Shown piece by piece: positions 18,326 through 26,462 of a stretch of 64,000 nt of DNA. A program made the position numbers and the translations under genes. The notes beneath the pieces were generated by a model, which worked only from the letters and a program-made list of their open reading frames with translations, ran no database searches and had not been told where the DNA came from. The stretch spans positions 1,860,001-1,924,000 of the forward strand of contig NZ_CP059491.1 of NCBI RefSeq assembly GCF_014041935.1, given 5' to 3'. Position 1 is the stretch's first letter. Each line of letters begins with the position of its first letter. Source of the DNA: Gordonia jinghuaiqii. GTDB taxonomy: Bacteria; Actinomycetota; Actinomycetes; Mycobacteriales; Mycobacteriaceae.

Positions 18326-19132
18326 ATGGATTTGTCAGGTCGTGCTGCCGCATCGGGCGGCGCTGCTGTGTCGGACCGGGCCGATGAACTGGCCGGTCTG
18401 CGGCGCCGCATGGCGGCGATGGCCGGACGGCCCGACCAGCATGTGGTCGAGGTGCGTGATCGGGGCGCAGGTGTGCTCCCGGTTCCAGATGCTCTGTCAG
18501 AGGTGCTGCCGTACAAGGGAATTCCGCGTGGCACGGTGGCGTGCCTCGACGGCGCCAACTCGCTGCTCGTCGCGATGATCGCCTCGGTGACTCGAGCCGG
18601 TGGGCAGGTCGCGATCGTCGGATTGCCCCGGTTGAACCTGTTGTCGGCGGTGGAGATGGGTGCCGACCTCTCACGTATCGCCACCATCCCGGAGCCGGGT
18701 CCCGACCCGGTCGAGGTTGCCGCGGTCCTGCTCGACGGCATGGATCTGGTGGTGCTCGGCCTGGCGGGCGGGCGAGCTCGCGGCGAGTCGATCGCCCCGT
18801 CACGGGCACGGGTGGTGATGGGACGCGTGCGCAAACAGTCGTCGGTCCTGCTGGTGACGGGCGGGGTGTGGCCTGGTGCGCAGCTGACCGTCGAGGCGCG
18901 TGTGCTCACCTATCGGCACAGTCCGCTTCTTGCCGGCACGACCGATCTGGACTCGGCGCGCAGCGGTTACGGCCGCATCGGCGGGATGCGGTTGCAGGTC
19001 ACGGCCTCGGGACGCGGGCGGCAATCGGAGAGCACCGAGGTCGAGTTGCTGACCGGTGGGGTCGGCCCCGACCGCGTGGTCGAGATGGTCTCGGCGACGA
19101 GCGGACGTCCGGTGCTGGCGGTGGCGAACTGA
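18326..19132 (+). CDS. imuA': ImuA' mutasome accessory protein
   Basis: RecA-fold-like accessory protein of the damage-inducible ImuA'-ImuB-DnaE2 mutasome, 268 residues. The order next to imuB, the SOS box and the sequence (LPYKGIPRGTVACLDGANSLLVAMIASVTRAGGQVAIVGLP, with GARVMGRVRKQSSVLLVTG-like strand later) support the call. GGAGG at 18316-18320 selects ATG 18326; an in-frame ATG at 18272 would add 18 residues but has a weak site. The stop overlaps the imuB ATG by one base. In M. tuberculosis all three proteins are needed for damage-induced mutagenesis (family knowledge). Confidence 0.85.
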   Translation: MDLSGRAAASGGAAVSDRADELAGLRRRMAAMAGRPDQHVVEVRDRGAGVLPVPDALSEVLPYKGIPRGTVACLDGANSLLVAMIASVTRAGGQVAIVGLPRLNLLSAVEMGADLSRIATIPEPGPDPVEVAAVLLDGMDLVVLGLAGGRARGESIAPSRARVVMGRVRKQSSVLLVTGGVWPGAQLTVEARVLTYRHSPLLAGTTDLDSARSGYGRIGGMRLQVTASGRGRQSESTEVELLTGGVGPDRVVEMVSATSGRPVLAVAN

Positions 19133-20862
19133 TGTCGCACCACGGTTCTGTCCAGCACGGTTCTGTCCACCGGGTTCTGGCGCTGTGGTGTCCGGACTGG
19201 CCGGCGATCGCGGCGGCGGCCGAGGCGGATCTGCCCCCGTTGCATCCGGTGGCGGTGCTGTCGGCCAATCGGGTGGTCGCGTGTTCGGCGTCGGCGCGAG
19301 CGGCCGGTGTCCGGCGCGGCATGCGCAAGCGGCAGGCGCAGGCGTTGTGTACGGAGATGACGGTCGTTGCCGCCGATGAGAACCGCGACGGCAGGCTGTT
19401 CGAGCCGGTGGTGGCCGCGGTGGCCGAGGTGATCCCCGCTCTCGAGGTGCTCCGGCCGGGTCTGCTGGTGATCCCCGGCGACCGGGCGGCCCGCTATTTC
19501 GGCGGTATGGAGGCGCTCGCCGAGGAACTCGTCGACGTGGTGTCCGCATGCGGTATCGAGTCGCAGGTGGGTATCGCCGACGAGATCTTCACCGCGGTCC
19601 TCGCCGCCCGCCACGGGCATCAGGTGGAACCGGGCGGGGACCGACGCTACCTCGCGGACCGGCCGGTCGCCGATCTCGCCGTCGAACCGAGCATGAGCGA
19701 CCCGTCGCGGTCTGATCTCGTGGATCTGTTGCGGCGCCTGGGAATCGGCACGATCGGCGCTTTCGCCGAGATGGACGTCGCCGATGTGGCGACCCGGTTC
19801 GCCACGGATGCGGTCATCGCCCACCGGCTGGCCAACGCGCTACCCGGCCGTGTCCCGTCGGGCCGGAGTGTTCCGGTGGAACTGAACGTCGATCACACAT
19901 GCGATCCTCCGGTCGACCGCATCGACGTCGCGGCCTTCATCGGCCGGACCCTCGCCGATGCTCTGCACCGTCGGTTGCGCGACGCGGCGGTGGCCTGCAC
20001 CAGACTGACCATTGTCGCGACCACCGAACGTGGACAACAGCATTCACGGACCTGGCGCTGCGCCGCACCGCTGACGCCGGAGACGACCGCCGATCGCATC
20101 CGGTGGCAGCTCGAGGGGTGGCTGACCATCGGCGCGCGGCGGGGAGGGCGCACAGGACGCACCACGCAGCCCGGGGACACCCGGCCCGACTCACCGATCG
20201 TGCGGCTCCGGCTCGAACCGGTCGAGGTCGTCGAAGCCGGCGCCCTGCACTACCAGCTCTCTGAGGACTCGTCGGCGGGCGAACCCGACGTGGAGGAACG
20301 CGCCCGCCGGTCACTGGTGCGGATCCAGGGGCTGCTCGGTGGTGATGCGGTGCGGATCCCGGTGCTCAGCGGTGGGCGCGGGCCGGCTGAACGCATCACG
20401 ATGGTGTCCCTCGGCGACGAGCTGACACCCTCGCGGGATCCGTTGGCGCCGTGGCCGGGACGCCTACCGCAACCCAGCCCGACGGTGCTGGTGGAGACCT
20501 CGATCGGTGTGCTCGACGCCCTCGGCCGGCCGGTGAAGGTGACCGACCGCGGCGCGTTCACCGCCGAGCCGGTGACCGTCCGGCTGGCGGCGGCCGGGAA
20601 CAGACAGACGAGTTGGGGGCTGTGCTGGTGGGCGGGTCCCTGGCCGGTCGGTACCGGCGGTACCTCCGGGTCCGGGGTCACCTCCGGCGGAGCCGGGTCC
20701 GGGGTCACCTCCGGCGGAGCCGGGTCCGGGGTCACCTCAGCCGGAGCCGGGTCTGTCGATACCGAGCTGATCGCCAGGGCGCAGGTGTTGCTCGACGATT
20801 CGCGCGCACTGCTGCTGTGTTACCGCGGTGGCGAGTGGATTGTCGAGGGGGTCTACGAGTGA
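19132..20862 (+). CDS. imuB: ImuB, inactive Y-family polymerase-like mutasome scaffold
   Basis: Protein of 576 residues that links DnaE2 to the sliding clamp in the known system. The Y-family fold is recognisable (ARAAGVRRGMRKRQAQALC; RYFGGMEALAEEL; VDLLRRLGIGTIGAFAEM) but the catalytic acidic residues are missing, as usual for ImuB. Where the M. tuberculosis protein has the clamp motif QLPLWG (from memory), this one reads ALHYQLSEDSSAGE, so only QL is kept. Two local expansions are present: a 15-bp duplication just after the start (HGSVQ/HGSVH) and three 27-bp repeats encoding SGVTSGGAG near the C-terminus. Translationally coupled to imuA'. Confidence 0.87.
   Translation: MSHHGSVQHGSVHRVLALWCPDWPAIAAAAEADLPPLHPVAVLSANRVVACSASARAAGVRRGMRKRQAQALCTEMTVVAADENRDGRLFEPVVAAVAEVIPALEVLRPGLLVIPGDRAARYFGGMEALAEELVDVVSACGIESQVGIADEIFTAVLAARHGHQVEPGGDRRYLADRPVADLAVEPSMSDPSRSDLVDLLRRLGIGTIGAFAEMDVADVATRFATDAVIAHRLANALPGRVPSGRSVPVELNVDHTCDPPVDRIDVAAFIGRTLADALHRRLRDAAVACTRLTIVATTERGQQHSRTWRCAAPLTPETTADRIRWQLEGWLTIGARRGGRTGRTTQPGDTRPDSPIVRLRLEPVEVVEAGALHYQLSEDSSAGEPDVEERARRSLVRIQGLLGGDAVRIPVLSGGRGPAERITMVSLGDELTPSRDPLAPWPGRLPQPSPTVLVETSIGVLDALGRPVKVTDRGAFTAEPVTVRLAAAGNRQTSWGLCWWAGPWPVGTGGTSGSGVTSGGAGSGVTSGGAGSGVTSAGAGSVDTELIARAQVLLDDSRALLLCYRGGEWIVEGVYE
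19141..19170 (+). repeat. 15-bp duplication at the imuB N-terminus
   Basis: CACGGTTCTGTCCAG is followed directly by CACGGTTCTGTCCAC, three codons after the imuB ATG. It encodes HGSVQHGSVH. Confidence 0.75.
20671..20751 (+). repeat. 27-bp tandem repeat inside imuB (3 copies)
   Basis: Three head-to-tail 27-bp units (20671-20697, 20698-20724, 20725-20751), the first two identical, encode the Gly/Ser-rich nonapeptide SGVTSGGAG. They lie in the linker between the WWAGPWPV segment and the final ImuB-C domain, so length change should be tolerated. Confidence 0.9.
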
Positions 20863-21045
20863 CGGATCACCTTCAGGATCTGGCGACGACGCGTTCGCCC
20901 GATGGGATTCTTCCCGTCAGTCGCTTTTCACCCTGGACGACGGTAGGTTGGTCGCCGATGCTGCGTTCGGCGCCGAACTCGCCGTCGGTGTCGGTGGCTC
21001 GATCTCACCTGACCAGCGCACTCTGACATCTGTCACGGGTTGTTG

Positions 21046-21071
21046 CACCGGAATGTCACGGGATTCCGGTG
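21046..21071 (+). terminator. Hairpin downstream of imuB
   Basis: A 9-bp perfect stem (CACCGGAAT, 21046-21054, with its complement at 21063-21071) and 8-nt loop lies in the 255-bp gap between imuB and the S9 peptidase. There is no T run, so termination is a guess from position. The rest of the gap shows no gene. Confidence 0.45.
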
Positions 21072-21117
21072 ATCGGCGGCACTACTGATCAGGTCCGGTC
21101 GCGGGCAGGGTCGATGC

Positions 21118-23028
21118 ATGACGACGGCACGAGAACACACCGTACCCGGACTGATCCCGCTCGAGGACTTCTTCAGCCCACCGCAGCGCGCAGGCGCGAC
21201 GATCTCACCCGACGGTACGCGGATCGCGTTTCTCGCCCCGTGGCGCAACCGACTCAACGTCTGGGTCGAGGATCTGGAGCCGGCAAGCGAACCGCGCTGT
21301 GTCACCGCGGACGAGACGCGCAGCGTTCGCAACTTCCGGTGGTCCGACGATCCGCGGTGGCTGGTCTACCTGCAGGACACCGGAGGTGACGAGAACTGGC
21401 ATCTGTTCCGCGTCGACCTGGATGCCGATGACGCGGATTCGGTCGATCTCACCCCGTACCCCGGGGCGCGGGTCGTCAGCGCCGACACGCTCGCCGGCCG
21501 ACCGGGAACGATGTCATTTCTGATGAACGCACGCGATGCCAGTGAGTTCGACCTCCACGAAATCGACATAGCCACCGGAGAAATCTCCATGGTGGCGCAG
21601 AGCTCGGGTGTGGCCGAGTCCTGGATGCGCGGACCCGGGAACGATCTTCTCCGCTTTTCCCAGACCTCGAACGGGGGTCTCGATGTCACCCGCCTCGATT
21701 CGGCGACAGGCGAATTCATCCCGGTCATCTCGTTCGACGGGGACGACCGCCCGCTGGGCGTGGCGCCGCTGGAACCCACCCCGGACCGCACCGGGCTCTG
21801 GGTCGGCTCGAGCGAGGGCGACGACCTGACAGGACTGGTCCGCGTCGATGTGCGAACGGGTGAGATCACCGAGGTCGATGCGCATCCGACGCTGGATATC
21901 GACGGTGCCCGGCGCGCGGCGGCCGAGATGTCGTCGGCGCTGATCCGTGACCGCGCCACCGGCGAACTCATCGGCGTCCGCTACCTCGGTGAACGGCAGG
22001 TCATCCACGCACTGACGACGGAGTTCGCGAATGTGCTGAAGAACCTGGAGGCCCTCTCCGACGGCGATGTCGGCGAACTGTCCTCCGACGAGAGCGGCCA
22101 GAGGTGGATAGTCAGCTTCGCCCACGACCGCGACCCGGAGGTGACCTGGTTCTACGATCACTCCACCGGGGAGAGCCGTCGGCTCTACCGTCCGTTCCCG
22201 CACCTGCACCCCGAAGCGCTGGCACCGATGACCCCGGTCACGATCAACGCTCGCGACGGGCTCGAACTGCCGTCCTACCTGACCCTGCCCGTCGGCATCG
22301 ATCCGACTGGACTGCCCCTCGTGGTCCTGGTCCACGGCGGTCCGTGGTACCGCGATTCGTGGGGATACCAGCCAACGGTGCAGCTGCTCGCCAATCGCGG
22401 TTATGCCGTGCTGCAGGTGAACTTTCGCGGCTCCGTCGGATATGGCATGGCGCACACCCGCGCGGCGATCGGTGAGCTGGCCGGCAAGATGCACACCGAC
22501 CTGCTCGATGCCGTCGACTGGGCCGTGGCCGAGGGTTACGCCGACCGTGACCGCGTCGCCATCATGGGTGGTTCCTACGGCGGGTACGCGGCACTCGTGG
22601 GTGCGGCGTTCACCCCGGACGTGTTCGCCGCGGCCGTCGACTACGTCGGCATCTCCGACCTCGAGAACTTCCTGCGCACGCAACCGTCGTTCCTCGGCAA
22701 GGAGTCCCTGGCCAACAACTGGCACCGCTACCTCGGAGATCCCGACGACCCGCAGCAGGCCGCCGAGATCCGTGCGCGCTCACCGATCAGCCGGGTCGAC
22801 GACATCCGTCGGCCGCTGCTCATCGCGCAGGGTGCGAACGATACCCGCGTCGTGCAGGCCGAGTCCGACACCATCGTCGAGGCGCTGCGGCAGCGGGGCG
22901 TCGACGTCGAGTACCTCGTCTTCGACGACGAAGGCCACGGGTTCGTCAATCCGGAGAATCAGATGGCGTTCTATCGCGCCGTCGAGCGCTTTCTCGCACG
23001 GCATCTCGGCGGGCTGGAGCAGTCATGA
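21118..23028 (+). CDS. S9 family (prolyl oligopeptidase-type) serine peptidase
   Basis: Cytosolic peptidase of 636 residues with no signal peptide. The first about 370 residues look like the beta-propeller (repeated GxRIAF/W...DD patterns such as VRNFRWSDDPRWLVYLQD). The alpha/beta-hydrolase domain has the oxyanion region VHGGPWYRDSWGY, nucleophile Ser486 in GGSYGG, Asp575 (GANDTRV) and His607 (DEGHGF), so the triad is complete. AGGG 7 nt upstream supports ATG 21118. Its stop overlaps the ATG of the following broken gene. Acylaminoacyl-peptidase-like or dipeptidyl-peptidase-like specificity cannot be told apart. Confidence 0.85.
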   Translation: MTTAREHTVPGLIPLEDFFSPPQRAGATISPDGTRIAFLAPWRNRLNVWVEDLEPASEPRCVTADETRSVRNFRWSDDPRWLVYLQDTGGDENWHLFRVDLDADDADSVDLTPYPGARVVSADTLAGRPGTMSFLMNARDASEFDLHEIDIATGEISMVAQSSGVAESWMRGPGNDLLRFSQTSNGGLDVTRLDSATGEFIPVISFDGDDRPLGVAPLEPTPDRTGLWVGSSEGDDLTGLVRVDVRTGEITEVDAHPTLDIDGARRAAAEMSSALIRDRATGELIGVRYLGERQVIHALTTEFANVLKNLEALSDGDVGELSSDESGQRWIVSFAHDRDPEVTWFYDHSTGESRRLYRPFPHLHPEALAPMTPVTINARDGLELPSYLTLPVGIDPTGLPLVVLVHGGPWYRDSWGYQPTVQLLANRGYAVLQVNFRGSVGYGMAHTRAAIGELAGKMHTDLLDAVDWAVAEGYADRDRVAIMGGSYGGYAALVGAAFTPDVFAAAVDYVGISDLENFLRTQPSFLGKESLANNWHRYLGDPDDPQQAAEIRARSPISRVDDIRRPLLIAQGANDTRVVQAESDTIVEALRQRGVDVEYLVFDDEGHGFVNPENQMAFYRAVERFLARHLGGLEQS

Positions 23029-23426
23029 CCCGGGCCGCCAAACGCTCGCGCAACCAGCTGCTCGATATCAGGCAACGATCGGAGCGCACCATCACGGACG
23101 AGGCCACGCAGAAGAACGAAGCGCCCGACTCCGGCCGAAAACCACCGAGCCTCAGCAGGTCCTGATGGACCAGCTCGGCGATGATCTACTCCGCGATTCC
23201 GGTCGTGGTCTTCGTGATCGTCGACGCCACAGCCGGTCTGCCGATCGCCATCGGTGCCGCGATCGCCGTCGCCGTCCTCACCGCAGGCCAACTGTGGTTC
23301 TACGAGACGCATGCCACCGGTATGCTCGCGACCGCGAAGATCGCGATGGGATTTCCGCTGTTCGCCGCGTTCATCGGTGTTGCGGTGTGGGCGTTCCGAG
23401 GGTCGACCCGACGACTGGTCGCCTGA
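23025..23426 (+). pseudogene. Frameshifted small membrane protein, possibly DUF3159-like
   Basis: An ATG overlapping the S9 peptidase stop opens a frame (MTRAAKRSRNQLLD ...) that ends after 46 codons. The next frame reads PKTTEPQQVLMDQLG, and the third, from 23181, reads MIYSAIPVVVFVIVDATAGLP plus two more hydrophobic segments to 23426. Strung together, the order LMDQLG then IYSAIPVVVFV resembles the start of DUF3159 membrane proteins. Two frame changes, around 23110-23130 and 23181-23185, would be needed. Either a decayed gene or an independent 81-residue membrane protein at 23181-23426. Confidence 0.4.
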
Positions 23427-23437
23427 TGCGAGGGGTG

Positions 23438-24058
23438 TCAGATCCAGCCGAGTTCGCGGGCCTTGAGGGCGGCCTCGTAGCGGTTCGATGCGTGGAGCTT
23501 GGACATCGCCGACGACAGGTAGTTGCGTGTCGTCCCCGACGAGAGGTGCGCACGACGGGCGATCTCCTCCACCGACGCTCCCTCGAGGGCGAACTCGAGG
23601 ACATCAGCCTCGCGGGCCGTCAGCACCGAGTCGCCGGTGCTGATGGCCTCGGTGGCGAGCTCGGGATCGATGTACCGGCCGCCGGAATGGACTGTCGAGA
23701 TCACCTGCGCCAGTGTGGTGGCGGGGGTGGTCTTCGGCAGGAAGCCCCGGACACCCGCGACCAGAGCGCGTTTGAGGTAACCGGGTCGTCCGTGACTGGT
23801 CACGACGAGAACTCCGGCGTCGGGGGAGAGGGTGAGGAGCTCGATGGCGGTGTCGATGCCGTCCATGCCGGTCATCTGGAGATCCAGAACGGCCACCGCC
23901 ACGGGCTCGCCGGCGACGACGCGGGCCCGCCACAGGTCGATGAGTTGCTCGCCCGACTCGACGTGCGCGACCACCTCGATGTCTGCCTCGAGGTCGAGCA
24001 TCGTCGCCATCGCAGTGCGCACGAGAGTCTCGTCGTCGGCCATCAGGACCGGTATCAT
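23438..24058 (-). CDS. LuxR-type response regulator (DesR-like)
   Basis: Response regulator of 206 residues. The receiver starts IPVLMADDETLVRTAM, with the phospho-Asp in VAVLDLQMTGMDG and Lys in GFLPKTTPA. The LuxR helix-turn-helix (LTAREADVLEFALEGASVEEIARRAHLSSGTTRNYLSSAMSKL) closes the protein. Its ATG overlaps the kinase stop (ATGA) and follows GGGAGAA, so it is co-translated with the DesK-like kinase. No target site is evident. Confidence 0.85.
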   Translation of the reverse strand: MIPVLMADDETLVRTAMATMLDLEADIEVVAHVESGEQLIDLWRARVVAGEPVAVAVLDLQMTGMDGIDTAIELLTLSPDAGVLVVTSHGRPGYLKRALVAGVRGFLPKTTPATTLAQVISTVHSGGRYIDPELATEAISTGDSVLTAREADVLEFALEGASVEEIARRAHLSSGTTRNYLSSAMSKLHASNRYEAALKARELGWI

Positions 24059-25311
24059 GTGTTCTCCCAACGGATCTGCAGAATGAACTCATCGTCGTGC
24101 GCGCTGGTGTCAAGAGTTGCGCCCACGGGCTCGAGTCGCTCGGCGAGGCCGCGTAGGCCCGACCGCGGTGCCGGTGTGCGCGAGTCATCGGCAGGGACAC
24201 CGTCGTTGCGCAAGGACACCCCCGTCGGGTGCAGCGTCAGTCGCGCCGTCGACGCGGCCGAGTGCTTGACGATGTTGGTCGTACCCTCTCGCACCACCCA
24301 CGCGGCCACCTCTCGATGGCGATCGGGTACCTCGGCCGGCTCACCGTCGACGACGAGCAGGCAGCCGGCCGCCGACAGCAGGGATCGGGCGCCGGCGACC
24401 TCACCCGCCAGGTCGACGTCGCGGTAGCCGCGGACCAGCGCACGCATCTGTTCCATCGACTGGACGGCGAGGGACTTGATCTCGTCGATCTCGGTCGCTG
24501 CCCGGTCGGTCGCGGTCCCCCGGTCTGGGGTGGGGGACTCTGCGGCGGCGCGGAGCAGGGAGCCGGCCAGCTCGCTCTTGACGGCGATCGCGGAGAACCC
24601 GCGTCCGACGACGTCGTGCAGGTCGCGTGAGAAGCGCAGTCTCTCCTCGGCGACGCGGAGTTTGGCCTCGACCGCTTTGGCGCGTTCGAGGTCGTCGATG
24701 ACGTGCAGGCCCCACTGGGTGACGAGCGTGGTGCCGACCATGACCACGCCTATGACGAAGACGTAGAGCGCGAGCCGGACCGCACCCGGTACCGAACCCG
24801 ACAGCAGCGCACCCGATCCGAGACTCAGCGCGGCCAGCAACCACCAGCGGTGCCGGGGGAACGGCAGTACCGACAGGGCCACGAGGAAGGCGACGTACAT
24901 ACCGAGGGTGCGTGCCGCCTCGACGTCGAAGCGCTCGGCGGCGGTGTGTGCGGTGACCGCCGCGGTCGACCAGACCGCTGCCGACGTCAGCACCGCACCG
25001 ACGAGCAGGCCCCGGCGCCATCGGGCGGTCGGCCCGACGGCGAAGTCGGGCTGTGCCTCGAGTGCGACGACGGCGGCCGCCCCGGCGAGAAGCAGCCCGG
25101 CAACCGCCCATTCGGTGCGGGCGGAGACGCTCAAGGCGACCGAGATGGCGATGACGACCGACTGCAGGGTGCACCTGGTGTAGAGCTGGTATCGCTGCGG
25201 TCCGGAGAGTTCCCGCCACCGGGTTGCCGTGCGCACCACCACCGACCGTCGTCCCCGCTGCGCCAGATACGCCGGAGCCGTGCGGTCGACGAGGTCACCG
25301 GAGTGGTCCAT
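24055..25311 (-). CDS. DesK-like sensor histidine kinase
   Basis: Membrane histidine kinase of 418 residues with several hydrophobic helices over roughly residues 45-190. The HisKA_3 segment is RLRFSRDLHDVVGRGFSAIAVKSELA. The ATPase part has an N box (REGTTNIVKHS) and RSGLRGLAERLEPVGATLD. The remaining G boxes are short, common in this subfamily. Possible role: sensing membrane state, as DesK does, but the signal is unknown. The acyl-CoA reductase gene further upstream on the same strand makes a lipid link attractive, though unproven. Gap of 32 bp after the PLP enzyme gene. Confidence 0.8.
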   Translation of the reverse strand: MDHSGDLVDRTAPAYLAQRGRRSVVVRTATRWRELSGPQRYQLYTRCTLQSVVIAISVALSVSARTEWAVAGLLLAGAAAVVALEAQPDFAVGPTARWRRGLLVGAVLTSAAVWSTAAVTAHTAAERFDVEAARTLGMYVAFLVALSVLPFPRHRWWLLAALSLGSGALLSGSVPGAVRLALYVFVIGVVMVGTTLVTQWGLHVIDDLERAKAVEAKLRVAEERLRFSRDLHDVVGRGFSAIAVKSELAGSLLRAAAESPTPDRGTATDRAATEIDEIKSLAVQSMEQMRALVRGYRDVDLAGEVAGARSLLSAAGCLLVVDGEPAEVPDRHREVAAWVVREGTTNIVKHSAASTARLTLHPTGVSLRNDGVPADDSRTPAPRSGLRGLAERLEPVGATLDTSAHDDEFILQIRWENT

Positions 25312-25343
25312 GTGTCCAGTGTCGCAGGCTGGGGGCGAACAGT

Positions 25344-26462
25344 TCAGGTGTTGCGTCCCCGGGCGATGACCGGCCATCGGCTGTCCGAGCCGCCGATCGC
25401 GACCAGCTCGTCGACGAGGTTGACCGCGTTGCACACATGGTTGGGGACCACCCGCACGATGTACCCGAGCGCGGGCACCTCGCCGCCGGACGGGAACTCC
25501 ACCACCGCATGATGTTCGGACAGCAGCACGATGCGGGCGTCGTGGTGGTCGAGGAGCCTGCCGTAGCCGGTTGCCCAGGGGGCGCGGTCGGCGCCGAGGA
25601 TCTTGCTGCCGGCGTCGAGGACGATCCGGCGCCCTTCTCGGCGGATCACGGTCGAGACGGCGGTCAGCGCCACCTCGTCGAATCCGCACGATCCGATCTC
25701 CACCTGCTGGGCGTCGTTGAACGGATAGACGCCCGGCCGGATCTCGGTGAGAACACCCGCGTGGCGCGGATCGGCGACGAAGGCGATGGTCGGCGTCGAA
25801 CCGCCACTGCGCACCCGCGGTTCGATGCCTTGCGCCCGCAGGCTCTCGGCCGCCGTGTGCAGCGCCCTGATCTCCTGTTCGGCGGCGCCGGAACGGGTGT
25901 CGCCGACGCCGTAGGAATGTCCCGGGAAGGTGAACACACCGATCACGTCGAGCCCGGCGGCCACACCCGCCGCCGCGACCTCCCCGGCACGTTCGGGTGA
26001 CGCACCGGTTCGGTGCTGACCCGAATCCACCTCGACGAGCACCTCGACGCGACCGGCGGGGGATGAGGTGCCGGTGTCGAGGACCGATCCGAGATGCCGT
26101 GCGCCTTCGACCGATTCGACTCCCACGCGTAGTGACACACGGTCGGCCAGTGAGCGCAGGCGCGCCGCCTTGGTCGGCGTCGGCCACAGCGGGTAGGCGA
26201 TGAAGATGTCGGTGCAGCCGGTGGTGCCGGCGGCGTCGGCGAACGCCTCGGCCTCGCCGATCGTCGCCACGGTCAATCCCACTGCGCCGTGGTCGATCTG
26301 CCGGCGCGCGATCTCGGCGCACTTGTGGGTCTTGGCGTGCGGCCGGACGTCGACGCCCGCGGCCCGCGCCAGGTCGGCGACCCGCGCCACGTTCGTCTCG
26401 AGGCGTTCGGTGTCGACCTCCAGGTACGGCGTGTCGACCTGCAGGTACGGCGAGTCGGTCAC
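25344..26462 (-). CDS. D-threonine aldolase / D-serine dehydratase-like PLP enzyme
   Basis: Fold-type III PLP enzyme (alanine racemase-like barrel plus DSD1-type C-terminal domain), 372 residues. The PLP lysine is in RPHAKTHKC. The C-terminal PNHVCNAVNLVDEL has the His and Cys of the metal site seen in D-threonine aldolase and eukaryotic D-serine dehydratase. Likely reaction: metal-dependent cleavage or dehydration of a D-3-hydroxy amino acid. GTG 26462 overlaps the stop of the upstream acyl-CoA reductase gene (GTGA). The N-terminus carries a 21-bp duplication (SPYLQVD/TPYLEVD). Exact substrate open. Confidence 0.78.
   Translation of the reverse strand: MTDSPYLQVDTPYLEVDTERLETNVARVADLARAAGVDVRPHAKTHKCAEIARRQIDHGAVGLTVATIGEAEAFADAAGTTGCTDIFIAYPLWPTPTKAARLRSLADRVSLRVGVESVEGARHLGSVLDTGTSSPAGRVEVLVEVDSGQHRTGASPERAGEVAAAGVAAGLDVIGVFTFPGHSYGVGDTRSGAAEQEIRALHTAAESLRAQGIEPRVRSGGSTPTIAFVADPRHAGVLTEIRPGVYPFNDAQQVEIGSCGFDEVALTAVSTVIRREGRRIVLDAGSKILGADRAPWATGYGRLLDHHDARIVLLSEHHAVVEFPSGGEVPALGYIVRVVPNHVCNAVNLVDELVAIGGSDSRWPVIARGRNT
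26410..26451 (-). repeat. 21-bp duplication at the PLP enzyme N-terminus
   Basis: Two near-identical 21-bp units (26410-26430 and 26431-26451) encode the heptapeptides YLQVDTP-like and YLEVDTE-like right after the start codon. One base change separates the copies. Confidence 0.75.

Noticed and set aside
20828..21088. An 86-codon frame after imuB
   Set aside because: No ribosome site, no recognisable sequence, and it overlaps the imuB end.
22442..24427. A 661-codon plus-strand frame running through the S9 peptidase end and across the response regulator
   Set aside because: It is a shadow of three better supported genes. Only a few codons (PKTTEPQQVLMDQLG) were used as evidence for the broken membrane gene.
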